Of a stretch of DNA of 64,000 bases, positions 1-9,010 are shown one piece after another. The notes under the pieces were generated by a model. That model saw only the letters and a program-made list of their open reading frames with translations, was not told the DNA's origin and ran no database searches. The position numbers and the translations under genes are program-made. The stretch comes from Acidobacteriota bacterium. Lineage in GTDB: Bacteria > Acidobacteriota > Blastocatellia > Pyrinomonadales > Pyrinomonadaceae. The stretch lies in NCBI GenBank assembly GCA_019639155.1, contig JAHBSJ010000011.1, positions 45,046 to 109,045 on the forward strand. The letters are read 5' to 3'. Each line of letters opens with the position of its first letter. The stretch's first letter is position 1.

Positions 1-1419
1 TCACCGTATATCACGCTTTATATCGTTCTTATCGGCGTCGCAAGCTTCTTCCTTCGCCCGATGCCGACACTTTTTCTTGCGGTTTGGTGTTCATTCTGTT
101 TCGTGGTCCTTAGTTCACTTTCCGCTGCTGAGGTGATCGAGAGTTCGGGAACAGTGCAAGCGATCGGCAAAGCGATACAGATCGTAAGTTTTCAAGTGGT
201 CGCTTTGCTTGTCGTCGGGCTTTTGGCGTCACGCCTTTCAGAACGCCGGTCGTCCGGCGAAGAACTCGCAGAAACCGCCAAAACGCTGGCCTCACTGCGA
301 GCCTTGCACGAACGCATCGTCGAATCCATCCGCTCGGGCCTCGTAACTACAGACCTGGACGGCATCATCTACACCTTTAACTCAGCGGCCACAGAGATAA
401 CCGGTTACAGGCTCGATCAGGTGCAGGGAAGGCCTATCAGTGACCTCTTCGGCGATATTCAGGAGCAGATCGATCTGTCGCTCGCAGCCGCCGGCGAAGG
501 CGAACAGCTTCCTCGTTTCGAGACTGACCTTATCACACCGGAGGGTTTCGCGGTCCGCATCGGGTTCAGCGTTTCTCTTCTTTTCTCGAAAGAGAATGAG
601 GCTTCGGGACTGATAATCACATTCCAGGACCTGACAGAAATTCGCTCCATGGAAGAGAGCATACGACGCAAAGATCGCCTCGCGGCGGTCGGACGCATTG
701 CCGCAGGGCTCGCTCACGAGATCCGTAATCCGCTCGGAGCAATGAAAGGGGCGATCCAAATGCTCGGATCGAAAACTATCTCGGAGGCTTCGCGAGACAG
801 TTTGATGGAAATAGTCCTTAAAGAGTCCGACCGTCTGAATAAGATCATCACTAATTTCCTTAACTACGCTCGTCCGGCTGCGGCCGACTTCGCGGAGGTC
901 GATATGGTGGCCCTGATCGAAGAAACGATAACACTAATTAAGCACGGCCCTGATGTTCAGAGTACCCACGAATTCTCCGCCGATCTGCCTGTACGTCCTA
1001 TCATTGTGTCTGCTGATGCGGCACAGATGAAGCAGATCTTTTGGAATCTCTCTCGCAACGCTCTACAGGCGATGCCCGAGGGCGGAAGGCTCACGATAGG
1101 CTTGAACACACTTCCGAATCAGCGAGTTCGCATCACAATGTCCGATACGGGCGGCGGCATGTCGCAGGAACAGGTGGAACGGCTGTTCGAACCTTTCTCC
1201 GAATCAACGACCGGTGGCACCGGACTTGGCCTGTCCATCGTTTATCAAATAGTCAAAGACCACAACGGAGCGATCAACGTACGCAGCAAAGTAGGCTCCG
1301 GCACAACTATAAGCATCGACCTTCCGATGGGACGCCGCTCCCTTAATAACGATGACGGCAAAGCGAAGATAATCGAATTTCTGAAAGTACGTAATGCAAA
1401 AGAGACGGAAAACTCTTGA
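1..1419 (+). CDS. pilS: PilS/NtrB-type sensor histidine kinase, 5' truncated by window edge
   Basis: Membrane sensor kinase, probably the partner of the PilR-type regulator that follows. The reading frame is open from base 1, so the true start lies before the window; the first in-frame ATG at 61 falls within a hydrophobic segment. Order seen: hydrophobic membrane segments to about nt 240, a PAS domain (about 290-640), HisKA with the H-box HEIRNPLGAMKG (phospho-accepting His codon at 715), and a HATPase with N-box WNLSRNALQAMPEGG, G1 DTGGGMS and G2 GTGLGLSIV. The downstream regulator starts 78 bp later on the same strand, and pilA follows. The general NtrB/PilS class is certain. The PilS assignment rests on context. 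Confidence 0.85.
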   Translation, partial: SPYITLYIVLIGVASFFLRPMPTLFLAVWCSFCFVVLSSLSAAEVIESSGTVQAIGKAIQIVSFQVVALLVVGLLASRLSERRSSGEELAETAKTLASLRALHERIVESIRSGLVTTDLDGIIYTFNSAATEITGYRLDQVQGRPISDLFGDIQEQIDLSLAAAGEGEQLPRFETDLITPEGFAVRIGFSVSLLFSKENEASGLIITFQDLTEIRSMEESIRRKDRLAAVGRIAAGLAHEIRNPLGAMKGAIQMLGSKTISEASRDSLMEIVLKESDRLNKIITNFLNYARPAAADFAEVDMVALIEETITLIKHGPDVQSTHEFSADLPVRPIIVSADAAQMKQIFWNLSRNALQAMPEGGRLTIGLNTLPNQRVRITMSDTGGGMSQEQVERLFEPFSESTTGGTGLGLSIVYQIVKDHNGAINVRSKVGSGTTISIDLPMGRRSLNNDDGKAKIIEFLKVRNAKETENS

Positions 1420-1497
1420 ATTTGGAACATTTATCAGTAACAATGGTGTTTAACGTCCCTGTGCCGATCATTTCAGCGAAAAACTAGCCCTAATCAG

Positions 1498-2892
1498 ATG
1501 CCGAACATCATCATCGTTGACGACGAACAAAGCCTAAGACAAGTGTTGGAACTCGTATTTCGCGAGGAAAGCTACACCGTGCGTACCGCTTTCAACGGTA
1601 TTCAGGCACTTGAGATGCTCGAAGCAGAACCGGCAGACGTCATTTTGACCGATGTCCGTATGCCCGACATGGACGGCATTGAGCTTCTACGCAACGTCCG
1701 CGAGCGTAATCCCGATGTCGGCGTAGTACTGATGACGGCTCACTCCTCGGTCGAAACGGCTCGCGATGCGTTCAAACTCGGAGCGGACGATTTCATCGAA
1801 AAGCCCTTCGATGTTGAGGAACTCAAGGTCATCATCGCTAAAACGCTGGAGAAACAGGCACTTGTCAGCGAGAATCGCGCGTTCAAACGTGCACAGCGTG
1901 AACGCGGCAGCATTGGCAATATCGTCGGCAGTTCGGCAAAGATGCACGCGATCTTCCAAATGATCGAGACGGTCGCAGAGGTTCAATCGACCGTTCTCGT
2001 CACAGGCGAAAGCGGTACCGGAAAAGAGCTTGTTGCCCGTGCTATCCACAGCATGAGCCCTCGTGCGGACAAGCCTTTCATATCAATAAATTGCGGAGCT
2101 TTTACCGAAACGCTGCTCGAATCGGAGCTTTTTGGTTACAAGAAAGGTTCGTTCACCGGTGCAAATACCGACCGCAAGGGCCTGTTTGAAGCCGCAAATG
2201 GCGGCACGATTTTCCTTGATGAGATCGGCGAAATGTCGCCTGCGATGCAGGTGAAGTTGCTTCGCGTGCTGCAGGAACGGCGAGTGCGCCCTGTGGGTGC
2301 TCACGATGAGATACCTGTCGATTCCCGCGTCATCGCTGCGACGAACCGCGATCTGAAACGCATGGCGGAGGACGGAACGTTCCGCGAAGACCTATTTTAC
2401 CGCATCTCAGTCATACCGATCGATCTGCCGCCGCTGCGCGACCGTAAGGAAGATATACCGGCGTTGATCGAACATTTCGTCCGAAAATTCTGCGACCAAT
2501 CCGGCAAAGACCTTGGGATCTCACCGCGGACCGCCCAAATTCTGGAAAACTACGCTTGGCACGGGAACGTCCGGGAACTGGAGCACACCATAGAACGTGC
2601 AGTCGCACTGGAACGCTCAGCTGAGATACAGCCCGAACAACTCCCAACCCACATAACGAACTACAACCCTGATCGCATAAGGTCGGAATTCAGCCTTCCC
2701 GACGACGGTATCGATCTGATGAGCCACTTGGAAAACCTCGAGAAGACCTACGTCATGGAGGCTCTGCGTCAAACCGGCGGTAATCAGACAAGGGCGGCCG
2801 AATTGCTTCAGATGCCGGTCCGCTCTTTGCGTCACCTTTTGGACAAGCACAGCATCCGCAGCCTTTCGGCACAAATGCGCAGTTCCGACTGA
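1498..2892 (+). CDS. pilR: PilR/NtrC-type sigma54-dependent response regulator
   Basis: Enhancer-binding activator of 464 residues that should drive sigma54 promoters, most likely that of pilA just downstream. Domains: receiver (1-120) with acidic pair D8/D9 and phospho-acceptor D52 in [14 protein letters not shown]+ domain with Walker A GESGTGKE (about 170-177), sigma54-contact loop GSFTGA (about 217-222; the usual form is GAFTGA) and Walker B FLDEIGEM; Fis-type helix-turn-helix at the C terminus ([22 protein letters not shown]). It lies in the same direction as the kinase before it. A sigma54-like promoter stands between it and pilA. Family call is firm; the target is inferred from position. 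Confidence 0.9.
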   Translation: MPNIIIVDDEQSLRQVLELVFREESYTVRTAFNGIQALEMLEAEPADVILTDVRMPDMDGIELLRNVRERNPDVGVVLMTAHSSVETARDAFKLGADDFIEKPFDVEELKVIIAKTLEKQALVSENRAFKRAQRERGSIGNIVGSSAKMHAIFQMIETVAEVQSTVLVTGESGTGKELVARAIHSMSPRADKPFISINCGAFTETLLESELFGYKKGSFTGANTDRKGLFEAANGGTIFLDEIGEMSPAMQVKLLRVLQERRVRPVGAHDEIPVDSRVIAATNRDLKRMAEDGTFREDLFYRISVIPIDLPPLRDRKEDIPALIEHFVRKFCDQSGKDLGISPRTAQILENYAWHGNVRELEHTIERAVALERSAEIQPEQLPTHITNYNPDRIRSEFSLPDDGIDLMSHLENLEKTYVMEALRQTGGNQTRAAELLQMPVRSLRHLLDKHSIRSLSAQMRSSD

Positions 2893-2927
2893 TCGCCATC
2901 TTTTTGATCACCGGAAAACTGCTGTTT

Positions 2928-2944
2928 CTGACAGTTAATGTCAG
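2928..2944. promoter_or_regulatory. Inverted repeat, candidate PilR enhancer site
   Basis: Perfect dyad CTGACA-5 nt-TGTCAG, about 132 bp upstream of the -24 element of the pilA promoter, a normal distance for a sigma54 enhancer. PilR sites described in Pseudomonas and Geobacter contain TGTC-type boxes, which this resembles. Only one strong dyad is seen, so the assignment is tentative. Confidence 0.35.
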
Positions 2945-3075
2945 TCCGGCTCTCACAATTAATGCGAGTATTCACTGTTTTCAAGCGTATTTTTACCTGA
3001 AGCAAGTCTGCTGATTCCGCGGTAACATCAAACGAACACAGTACTTAACAGCTTTGTAGGGATATTTGGGGACGA

Positions 3076-3091
3076 TGGCACGGCTATTGTT
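3076..3091 (+). promoter_or_regulatory. Sigma54-type -24/-12 promoter of pilA
   Basis: TGGCACG-GCTA-TTGTT matches the sigma54 consensus TGGCACG-N4-TTGCW except for one C to T change in the -12 box. Spacing is exact. The predicted start near 3102 leaves a leader of about 50 nt with AGGAG at 3138-3142 before the pilA ATG. The PilR-type activator gene ends 184 bp upstream. Confidence 0.75.
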
Positions 3092-3154
3092 AGGAAAGAT
3101 GTGGCCTGGGAAAGGTACAACATTTTTTCGAAACTTTAGGAGATCGTAAACCAA

Positions 3155-3664
3155 ATGAAAAATCAGAAAGGCTTCTCGCTTATCGAACTTTTGATCGTCG
3201 TCGTGATCATCGGCATCATCGCAGCGATCGCAATCCCCAACCTGCTGGCGGCTCGCCGCTCGGCTAACGAAGGTTCCGCCATCTCGGCCATGCGTACTCT
3301 GCATGGTGCTCAGATGACATATGCTTCGACCTATGGCAACGGCAACTACGCCGGTGATGTAGGTGCCGGTACGACGCAGGCGCTTGCAGACCTCGGAACC
3401 CCGGGACTCGTCGATTCAGTTCTGGCGACCGGCACGAAGAGCGGTTACAACTTCGTCGGCGGCCGCGTTGCTGCAACGACGACAAGTCCTGCAGAATTCT
3501 TCTTCTCCGCCAATCCGACGACCACGAGTGGTGTGACCCAAACGGGTGCCCGCCGCTTCGGTATCGCGACCAACGGTGTAATGATGGCTGACGCAGCTGC
3601 TGCCAACCTCGGTACCGCATTCACGCAGGCAACCGTTGCAACGGCTACCCCGCTCAGCAACTAA
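3155..3664 (+). CDS. pilA: Type IV pilin / prepilin-like major pilin
   Basis: Structural pilus subunit of 169 residues. It has a short leader MKNQKG followed by FSLIELLIVVVIIGIIAAIAIPNL. This is the class III signal cut by prepilin peptidase after Gly6, with Glu5 of the mature protein present for assembly. The hydrophobic helix is followed by a Gly/Thr/Ala-rich globular part with no cysteine pair. The C terminus ends in Pro-Leu-Ser-Asn. RBS AGGAG lies 12 nt upstream. The gene is flanked by a sigma54 promoter and a strong terminator, so it is probably a single highly expressed unit. It could be a pseudopilin, but promoter, neighbours and length favour the main pilin. Confidence 0.9.
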   Translation: MKNQKGFSLIELLIVVVIIGIIAAIAIPNLLAARRSANEGSAISAMRTLHGAQMTYASTYGNGNYAGDVGAGTTQALADLGTPGLVDSVLATGTKSGYNFVGGRVAATTTSPAEFFFSANPTTTSGVTQTGARRFGIATNGVMMADAAAANLGTAFTQATVATATPLSN

Positions 3665-3689
3665 TAGAAACGAGGCATAGGATCCTCGA

Positions 3690-3719
3690 AAAGGGAGTCC
3701 GAAAGGGCTCCCTTTTTTT
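3690..3719 (+). terminator. Rho-independent terminator of pilA
   Basis: Eleven-pair stem AAAGGGAGTCC / GGGCTCCCTTT (one G-U) closed by a GAAA tetraloop and followed by a T run. It begins 26 nt after the pilA stop. Confidence 0.93.
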
Positions 3720-3734
3720 GATGTTTTTGCGGCG

Positions 3735-3743
3735 TGTTACTAT
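3735..3743 (+). promoter_or_regulatory. Extended -10 promoter candidate for the O-antigen-ligase-like gene
   Basis: TGTTACTAT fits TGnTAnnAT, placed between the pilA terminator and the next start codon at 3776. No clear -35 is seen. Confidence 0.35.
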
Positions 3744-3775
3744 CACTCGATAGGTGATCCGCCTATTTATCTCAA

Positions 3776-5701
3776 ATGCCGCCATCTGCCTCCAGATCAG
3801 ATTCCAATCTTCTCGCATGGGCCTATCCCTTTCTGCTGGCAGCAGGATTGTGTTCATTGCTTGCGACCTATCCTCACGCTTCGATCCGTCCTGCGCAGCC
3901 GTACAAGGTAGAGCTGTTTCTGTCGGCATTGGGAATTATTGCGGGAGTATTACTGCTGACGAAATATCGCAGAAATGGCACTGCTATTACGATCACGCTG
4001 AATTGTACTGTGATCTGCTTCTTGATCTTTGCAGCCTTTAGTGCGGTCTCTTCACTTTGGGCCGACAGCACGGCGGGTGTTATTCACCATTCCCTTCTGT
4101 GGCTTTTCTACATCTTCGTCCTTCTCCTGTTCTCGAATGCTTCAACAACAGACTTTGCGATCAAGCTCTTTATCTCCATCACCGTAATCATTTCTCTCTT
4201 TACCATTGTCGATCATTTCTCGGTCGTCGATTTTGCGTTTAGCGAGGGCACGATCCGAATCCGCTATGGCAAGTACGCTGAAATGCTCGTGACAGTCTTG
4301 CCGCTGCTTTGGGCGGCCGCTCTATGGTCCAAGACCAAGCGGCTCAAAATGCTTCTTATCACCGCCGCCTCGTTGAACTGGCTCGCCGTGATGCTCTCGC
4401 TCAGCCGCGGTGCATTCATCGCGGGCATCGCGGGAATGGCATTTTTCCTGCCGGCGGTACTTATATTCAGCGGCAAAAGGCTTCGAAGACCGGCACTGAT
4501 GATAGCCGCGATCTGGCTTACATTAACTATCGGAACTCAGGCTGCCTTCACATTCTTCTCGCAGGTTCCGTCGACAACCGCCTACATCAGCGGCAGAGTG
4601 GACCCGAATAACACGAATGTCGAAATGCGGAAGTTCACTTGGCAGCTTGCGTTCACTATGTTCCGTCAAAAGCCGATCTTGGGAATCGGGGCCGACAATT
4701 TCGGCGTCAAAGTAACCGAAGCGAGACGGGCGTTCAGGGTCGCCAGCCCTGACAATCCGCCGACGGAGATCGCCGAAGATTATTTGATCGAGCGAGCTCA
4801 CAATGAGTATCTGCAGGTATTGGCAGAGCTGGGCATCATCGGTTTCATCTTGTTCTGCATTCCATTTGCGATCTTCAAATTGCGTTTTCTCGGTTATCTG
4901 CGGCGGCGACGATTTCGTATTACCCCCTTCGCTGCAGGAGCGATCGGCGGTCTTTCGGCATTTGCTATCAGCTCGCTGACTAGCTCATTTTCGTTCCGTT
5001 CGATACAGAACGGCTTCGTGTTTTTTATCGTCTTAGGTTTGCTCATCGGTCACACCGAAAAAAGAACGCGGACTGGAACGCGGCTGCCGGCAATGGCACT
5101 TCCGGCTCTGGTCATCGCCGTATCCATCGCACTCGGCATATTTTCCGCGACTCGGGCAACAGCCGAATATTTCGTATATAGGGCAGAGCGGGCAGAGCCG
5201 CAGAACTATGAAGAACAATTCCGCAATGCGTTTCTCTTCGATCCCGGCTATGCAGGTGCCTACTATATTCTTGCGGGCCGCAAGGCAGCCGACGGCGAAA
5301 ATGAAGCAGCGGCCAATAATTTCAGCAAGTCAGTAGAGCTTGGTATCGCGACCTCAGACACTTTCGTTCAATTAGCCCGCTCACATGAAATGAGTGGAGC
5401 GGCCAATGTCGCGGAGGACGCTTTGCTTCGTGGTCTGAGAATTTATCCTCGATCGGTCTATCTCCATGCCGTATATGCTGAGTTTCTTCGGAAGCAAGGC
5501 CGTCCCGACGAAGCTCGTCGTCAAGAGGAAGCAGCGTTGGCGATAAACTCAAAACAGGCACGCGGCTGGCTGCTCCTCCTACGCGACGGTGCTACTACGG
5601 CGTTTTACGCCGCTGAAAAAGATACTGATATAGCAAAACCCGCGGACCTTCGCCCCGCATCGGCCGTAACACAATACGTCGAGCCGATACCTTATCAATA
5701 G
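3776..5701 (+). CDS. Wzy_C/O-antigen-ligase-family membrane protein with C-terminal TPR region
   Basis: Protein of 641 residues with about ten to twelve hydrophobic segments through residue ~460, then a soluble alpha-helical TPR-like tail (about 470-610). Family signatures: the SLSRGAFIAG segment before a hydrophobic helix, and the large periplasmic loop with ILGIGADNFG ... ERAHNEYLQVLAELGIIGF, typical of WaaL/PglL/TfpO-type enzymes that move lipid-linked glycans. Its place directly behind pilA recalls pilin O-glycosyltransferases such as TfpO. It could equally be an O-antigen or exopolysaccharide ligase/polymerase. No Shine-Dalgarno is seen at the ATG. It is separated from pilA by a strong terminator, so it has its own transcript. 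Confidence 0.8.
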   Translation: MPPSASRSDSNLLAWAYPFLLAAGLCSLLATYPHASIRPAQPYKVELFLSALGIIAGVLLLTKYRRNGTAITITLNCTVICFLIFAAFSAVSSLWADSTAGVIHHSLLWLFYIFVLLLFSNASTTDFAIKLFISITVIISLFTIVDHFSVVDFAFSEGTIRIRYGKYAEMLVTVLPLLWAAALWSKTKRLKMLLITAASLNWLAVMLSLSRGAFIAGIAGMAFFLPAVLIFSGKRLRRPALMIAAIWLTLTIGTQAAFTFFSQVPSTTAYISGRVDPNNTNVEMRKFTWQLAFTMFRQKPILGIGADNFGVKVTEARRAFRVASPDNPPTEIAEDYLIERAHNEYLQVLAELGIIGFILFCIPFAIFKLRFLGYLRRRRFRITPFAAGAIGGLSAFAISSLTSSFSFRSIQNGFVFFIVLGLLIGHTEKRTRTGTRLPAMALPALVIAVSIALGIFSATRATAEYFVYRAERAEPQNYEEQFRNAFLFDPGYAGAYYILAGRKAADGENEAAANNFSKSVELGIATSDTFVQLARSHEMSGAANVAEDALLRGLRIYPRSVYLHAVYAEFLRKQGRPDEARRQEEAALAINSKQARGWLLLLRDGATTAFYAAEKDTDIAKPADLRPASAVTQYVEPIPYQ

Positions 5702-5711
5702 CCGCGATTTT

Positions 5712-5720
5712 TGCTAGAAT
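5712..5720 (+). promoter_or_regulatory. Extended -10 promoter candidate of the ABC operon
   Basis: TGCTAGAAT lies 40 bp before the ATG at 5761. The same TGCTAGAAT/TGCTACAAT form recurs at 34268, 21682 and 22505 in this window, suggesting a common vegetative promoter type. No good -35 is visible. Confidence 0.45.
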
Positions 5721-5760
5721 ACCGTTGCCCGTCGGCTTTCGGGCCTTTGCTCTCAGAACA

Positions 5761-6555
5761 ATGTCGAAAATGTCTGCTGGATCTCTGCCCCGGATCTTGG
5801 CCGTCGCGAAGAATGCCTTTCGCGAAGCCGTGCGCGACCGCGTCCTCTACAATCTAATAGTTTTCGTATTGCTGATCACGGCGAGTGCGATATTTCTTGG
5901 CGAACTAACTGCCGGCCAGGAAGCCCGCGTCATCGTGAATCTGGGCCTGACGGCAATGCTGATCTTCGGGACGTTCATTGCGATATTCGTAGGCGTCAGC
6001 CTCGTCTGGAAAGAGATCGAAAAACGCACGGTTTACGCTATTTTCTCGAAACCTGTTGGCCGCGGGGAATACATCATCGGCAAATTTATCGGCCTTTCTG
6101 CGACGTTGTTGTTGAATACCATCGTGATGGGTGTCGGCGTGTCGCTCGCGTTGCTTTATGTCGGCAATACGTCGCTCGCCGCGTCGATCTGGCCGACGGT
6201 TCTGCTGATCTTTCTAGAACTCACTATCATCACCGCGGTAGCCATACTTTTTTCATCGTTCTCTACGCCCGCTCTTTCGGCTCTGCTTACATTTCTGGTT
6301 TTCGTGATCGGCCATTTCAGTACGGCTCTGCGAGAACTTTCGCGTGATATGGCATCAGAAGCAGCAAGGCTTTTGTTTTCAGGGCTTTATTACATCATGC
6401 CGAATTTCAGCCACTTCAGTTTCGCGACCGAAGCAGCGAACGGCATGACGCCGAATTCCGCGATGCTGGGCGGTTCGATAGTTTACGCGGTCGTTTACAA
6501 CATCATACTGATCACGGTGACCGTCGTTATTTTCTCGCGGCGAAATTTCAAATGA
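5761..6555 (+). CDS. ABC-2-type transporter permease
   Basis: Membrane subunit of an exporter, 264 residues with six predicted hydrophobic segments. ABC-2 features: N-terminal soluble stretch LAVAKNAFREAVRDRVLY, first helix, then a cytoplasmic segment WKEIEKRTVYAIFSKPVGRGEYIIGKF. The frame also opens at a TTG at 5725, but the ATG at 5761 (MSKMSAG) gives the normal family N terminus and sits at a sensible distance from the promoter-like motif. Its stop overlaps the start of the next gene (ATGA). The cognate ATPase is two genes on. The substrate cannot be read from sequence. Confidence 0.85.
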   Translation: MSKMSAGSLPRILAVAKNAFREAVRDRVLYNLIVFVLLITASAIFLGELTAGQEARVIVNLGLTAMLIFGTFIAIFVGVSLVWKEIEKRTVYAIFSKPVGRGEYIIGKFIGLSATLLLNTIVMGVGVSLALLYVGNTSLAASIWPTVLLIFLELTIITAVAILFSSFSTPALSALLTFLVFVIGHFSTALRELSRDMASEAARLLFSGLYYIMPNFSHFSFATEAANGMTPNSAMLGGSIVYAVVYNIILITVTVVIFSRRNFK

Positions 6556-7484
6556 CACGCACCCGGCTGACAACATTTCTCCTGCCGGCGGTCATTGTCG
6601 CCGCAGGTTTAGGCGCCGTTTACGGGCTGACCGGCTATATCGAGGAACGCCGCCCGCGCCTGGCTGACACTTACGTTGACAACGATCTCGAGTTTCTGGG
6701 AGCTCGTACCAAAGGCTTTGCATTCGGAGCCGAAGGCCTGATCGCGGACTGGTATTTCATTCGGTCACTGCAGTATATCGGCGACAAGATCATCGGAAGC
6801 AAGGATCAGAATATAAACCTCGATGACCTTCGCTCGCTCAATCCGCGGCTGCTGCATCCGCTGCTCGACAACTCGACCGACCTTGATCCGCAGTTCATCG
6901 CAGCCTACAGCTATGGAGCTGTAGTCCTGCCGGCGATCGACCCGCACAAAGCTATCGCTCTCGCTGAAAAAGGTATCGCCAACAATCCCGAAAGCTGGCG
7001 CTTGTATCAGCATCTTGGCTACATTTATTGGCGGCTCGGCGACCACGCAAAGGCAGCCGACACATACGAACGCGGTTCGCAGATCGCCGGTTCGTCGCCT
7101 TTCATGAAAATGATGTCAGCGATGATGCGAAGCGAGGGCGGCAGCCGAGAGACCGCTAGAGCTATCTTCAGCGAAATGCTGGAGAATTCTGACGACCCGA
7201 ACGTCCGCATCACCGCCGAACGCCGTCTTGCAGAACTCGACTGGTTCGACGAACGCGATGCGATAAACCCAATTCTCTCTGAGTTTCTAGAACGCAACGG
7301 ACGCTGTCCGTCAAGTTTCGGCGAGGTCACCCGCGAACTGATGAGCGTGAAGCTGCCCGGCGGCAGGCAGTTTCGCGTTGATAAGGCAAACCGCCTCGTC
7401 GATCCGAGCGACGCTCCGTACCAGTTGAACCCCAAACGATGCCAGGTTCAGCTTGACCCTGAAAAGACCAAGCTGCCTTTCTGA
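6552..7484 (+). CDS. Membrane-anchored TPR protein in ABC operon
   Basis: Protein of 310 residues: one N-terminal hydrophobic segment (about 8-27, anchor or uncleaved signal), then tetratricopeptide-like helices (clearest about 115-175, e.g. WRLYQHLGYIYWRLGDHAKAADTYERG). The C-terminal part ends with a region rich in Pro/Lys. It starts inside the stop of the permease gene (4-bp overlap) and ends 3 bp before the ATPase, so it is translationally coupled to both and probably works with the exporter as a periplasmic-side partner or assembly factor. No specific family name is claimed. Confidence 0.7.
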   Translation: MTRTRLTTFLLPAVIVAAGLGAVYGLTGYIEERRPRLADTYVDNDLEFLGARTKGFAFGAEGLIADWYFIRSLQYIGDKIIGSKDQNINLDDLRSLNPRLLHPLLDNSTDLDPQFIAAYSYGAVVLPAIDPHKAIALAEKGIANNPESWRLYQHLGYIYWRLGDHAKAADTYERGSQIAGSSPFMKMMSAMMRSEGGSRETARAIFSEMLENSDDPNVRITAERRLAELDWFDERDAINPILSEFLERNGRCPSSFGEVTRELMSVKLPGGRQFRVDKANRLVDPSDAPYQLNPKRCQVQLDPEKTKLPF

Positions 7485-7487
7485 ATC

Positions 7488-8429
7488 ATGGAATACGCGA
7501 TAGAAATAAAAGGCCTGACAAAGGACTACGAGACCGGCTTTTGGCGAAAGAAGAAGGTTCGCGCCTTGGAGGATCTGACGCTGAAGGTCCGCCGCGGCAT
7601 CATTTTCGGTTTTCTGGGCGGCAACGGCGCCGGTAAAACGACGACCATCAAGACGCTGATGCGTCTGCAATTCCCTACTGCAGGTTCTGCAACCATACTC
7701 GGTCATGACATCGCCGACGTCCAAATGCACCAACGCATCGGTTATTGTCCTGAAAATCCGTATTTCTACGATTACCTGACCGCCCGTGAACTGCTTTCGC
7801 ATTTCGGTGAGCTGTTTGGAATACCTTCATCAGACCGCTTCGATAAATGTGAGACATTGCTTGGCGCCGTTGGCCTCGACCCGAAAGATCGCGGTAAACA
7901 GCTTCGCAAATTCTCAAAGGGTATGCTGCAGCGTGTCGGCCTTGCTCAGGCACTGCTGAACGATCCGGAGGTCGTGTTTTTCGATGAACCGATGAGCGGG
8001 CTCGATCCCGTCGGCCGCCGCGAGATACGCGAACTAATCGCAGGTCTCCGTGACAAAGGCACGACCGTTTTTATGTCCACGCACATTCTCGCCGACATTG
8101 AGGCATTATGCGACGAGGTCGCGATTTTGCGCAAAGGCAAACTTGCGGCCGCCGGCGACCTTGCGGAGTTGCTTGCCGGGCACGAGGGCGATCGCGTACT
8201 TGAGGTCAACGTACAGAGCGTCCGGGCAGATGCGATACAGGACGAGGTCGATCTGATCGCCGGAGCGGAACTGTTCCAAAAACCCAACGGTGTCGCAATT
8301 CAGATCTCCGATGAGTCTGATCTAGAGGCTGTTCTCGCCGTCACTCGTCGGCACGGCGGCAGCCTGATCTCCGTTCAGCCTGTGAAACAGTCGCTCGAGG
8401 ACCTTTTTGTAAACGAAAGCAATGACTGA
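7488..8429 (+). CDS. ABC transporter ATP-binding protein (ABC-2 type)
   Basis: Cytoplasmic ATPase of 313 residues that powers the permease of this operon. Motifs: Walker A GGNGAGKTTT, Q-loop region YCPENPYFYDYLTARE, a degenerate signature KFSKGMLQRVGLAQAL (family form LSGGQ), Walker B VVFFDEPMSGLDP and switch His in STHILADIE. The C-terminal domain of about 85 residues after the nucleotide-binding core is common in DrrA/CcmA-like export ATPases. The start follows the TPR gene by 3 bp. The operon could serve membrane protein export, polysaccharide or drug export; nothing here decides. Confidence 0.92.
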   Translation: MEYAIEIKGLTKDYETGFWRKKKVRALEDLTLKVRRGIIFGFLGGNGAGKTTTIKTLMRLQFPTAGSATILGHDIADVQMHQRIGYCPENPYFYDYLTARELLSHFGELFGIPSSDRFDKCETLLGAVGLDPKDRGKQLRKFSKGMLQRVGLAQALLNDPEVVFFDEPMSGLDPVGRREIRELIAGLRDKGTTVFMSTHILADIEALCDEVAILRKGKLAAAGDLAELLAGHEGDRVLEVNVQSVRADAIQDEVDLIAGAELFQKPNGVAIQISDESDLEAVLAVTRRHGGSLISVQPVKQSLEDLFVNESND

Positions 8430-8435
8430 TCGGGG

Positions 8436-8939
8436 CTATTCTGCTCGTATCGCGGTGACCTTCCAACGTATGTCCGCTCGGTCGTCACTTTTCTGAAAAC
8501 CGTCGATCGACAATGTTATTGGGATTGTCTCTCCGGGGCCGAGCTCAGATTTTTGGACCGGAACGACAAGCATCTTTCGCTCCTTCAACACTTCCTGAAA
8601 CTGCGTCACCACGGCCGCCCTCACTTCAAGAGCCTTTATAATGCGCGGGCCTTTGTTGTAGATATTTCCGTGTATGTACATTGCGATAGTGCCCATTCCT
8701 GTCGGCGATTGAACTGTTTTCGGATCGGTTGAGATCACAATATCCTTGTTCAATTCATCATATTCGGGCGTGCCTTCGCGATGTGATCCTGCGAGGATAT
8801 TCTCGATCTGGACTTCCATCGGCGGGGTCAGCGACAAATACCAGATCGCCGCTCCTAAAAGCACCGCACCTATAAGCCCGCCGATCGCAAAGACCTTCGT
8901 GTTTCCCCGCTTCGTCTCAGTTTTGAACATCTCTTCCAT
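8436..8939 (-). CDS. Membrane-anchored DUF2393-like protein
   Basis: Protein of 167 residues with a short charged N terminus (MEEMFKTETKRGNTK), one hydrophobic anchor, then an extracytoplasmic beta-rich domain with conserved-looking phrases IYNKGPRIIKALEVRA and PGETIPITLSIDGF. This resembles the DUF2393/FxLYD-type domains of unknown role. A longer frame opens at 8978, but the ATG at 8939 gives a sensible N-in anchor. It converges with the ABC ATPase gene, with only 6 bp between the stop codons. No function is known. Confidence 0.65.
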   Translation of the reverse strand: MEEMFKTETKRGNTKVFAIGGLIGAVLLGAAIWYLSLTPPMEVQIENILAGSHREGTPEYDELNKDIVISTDPKTVQSPTGMGTIAMYIHGNIYNKGPRIIKALEVRAAVVTQFQEVLKERKMLVVPVQKSELGPGETIPITLSIDGFQKSDDRADIRWKVTAIRAE

Positions 8940-9010
8940 AAAGTTGATTTTACCCCAAAAAAGACCCCGATCCGGCATCGGTTTGCTGAGGCCGGTCTGC
9001 TGAATATTGT

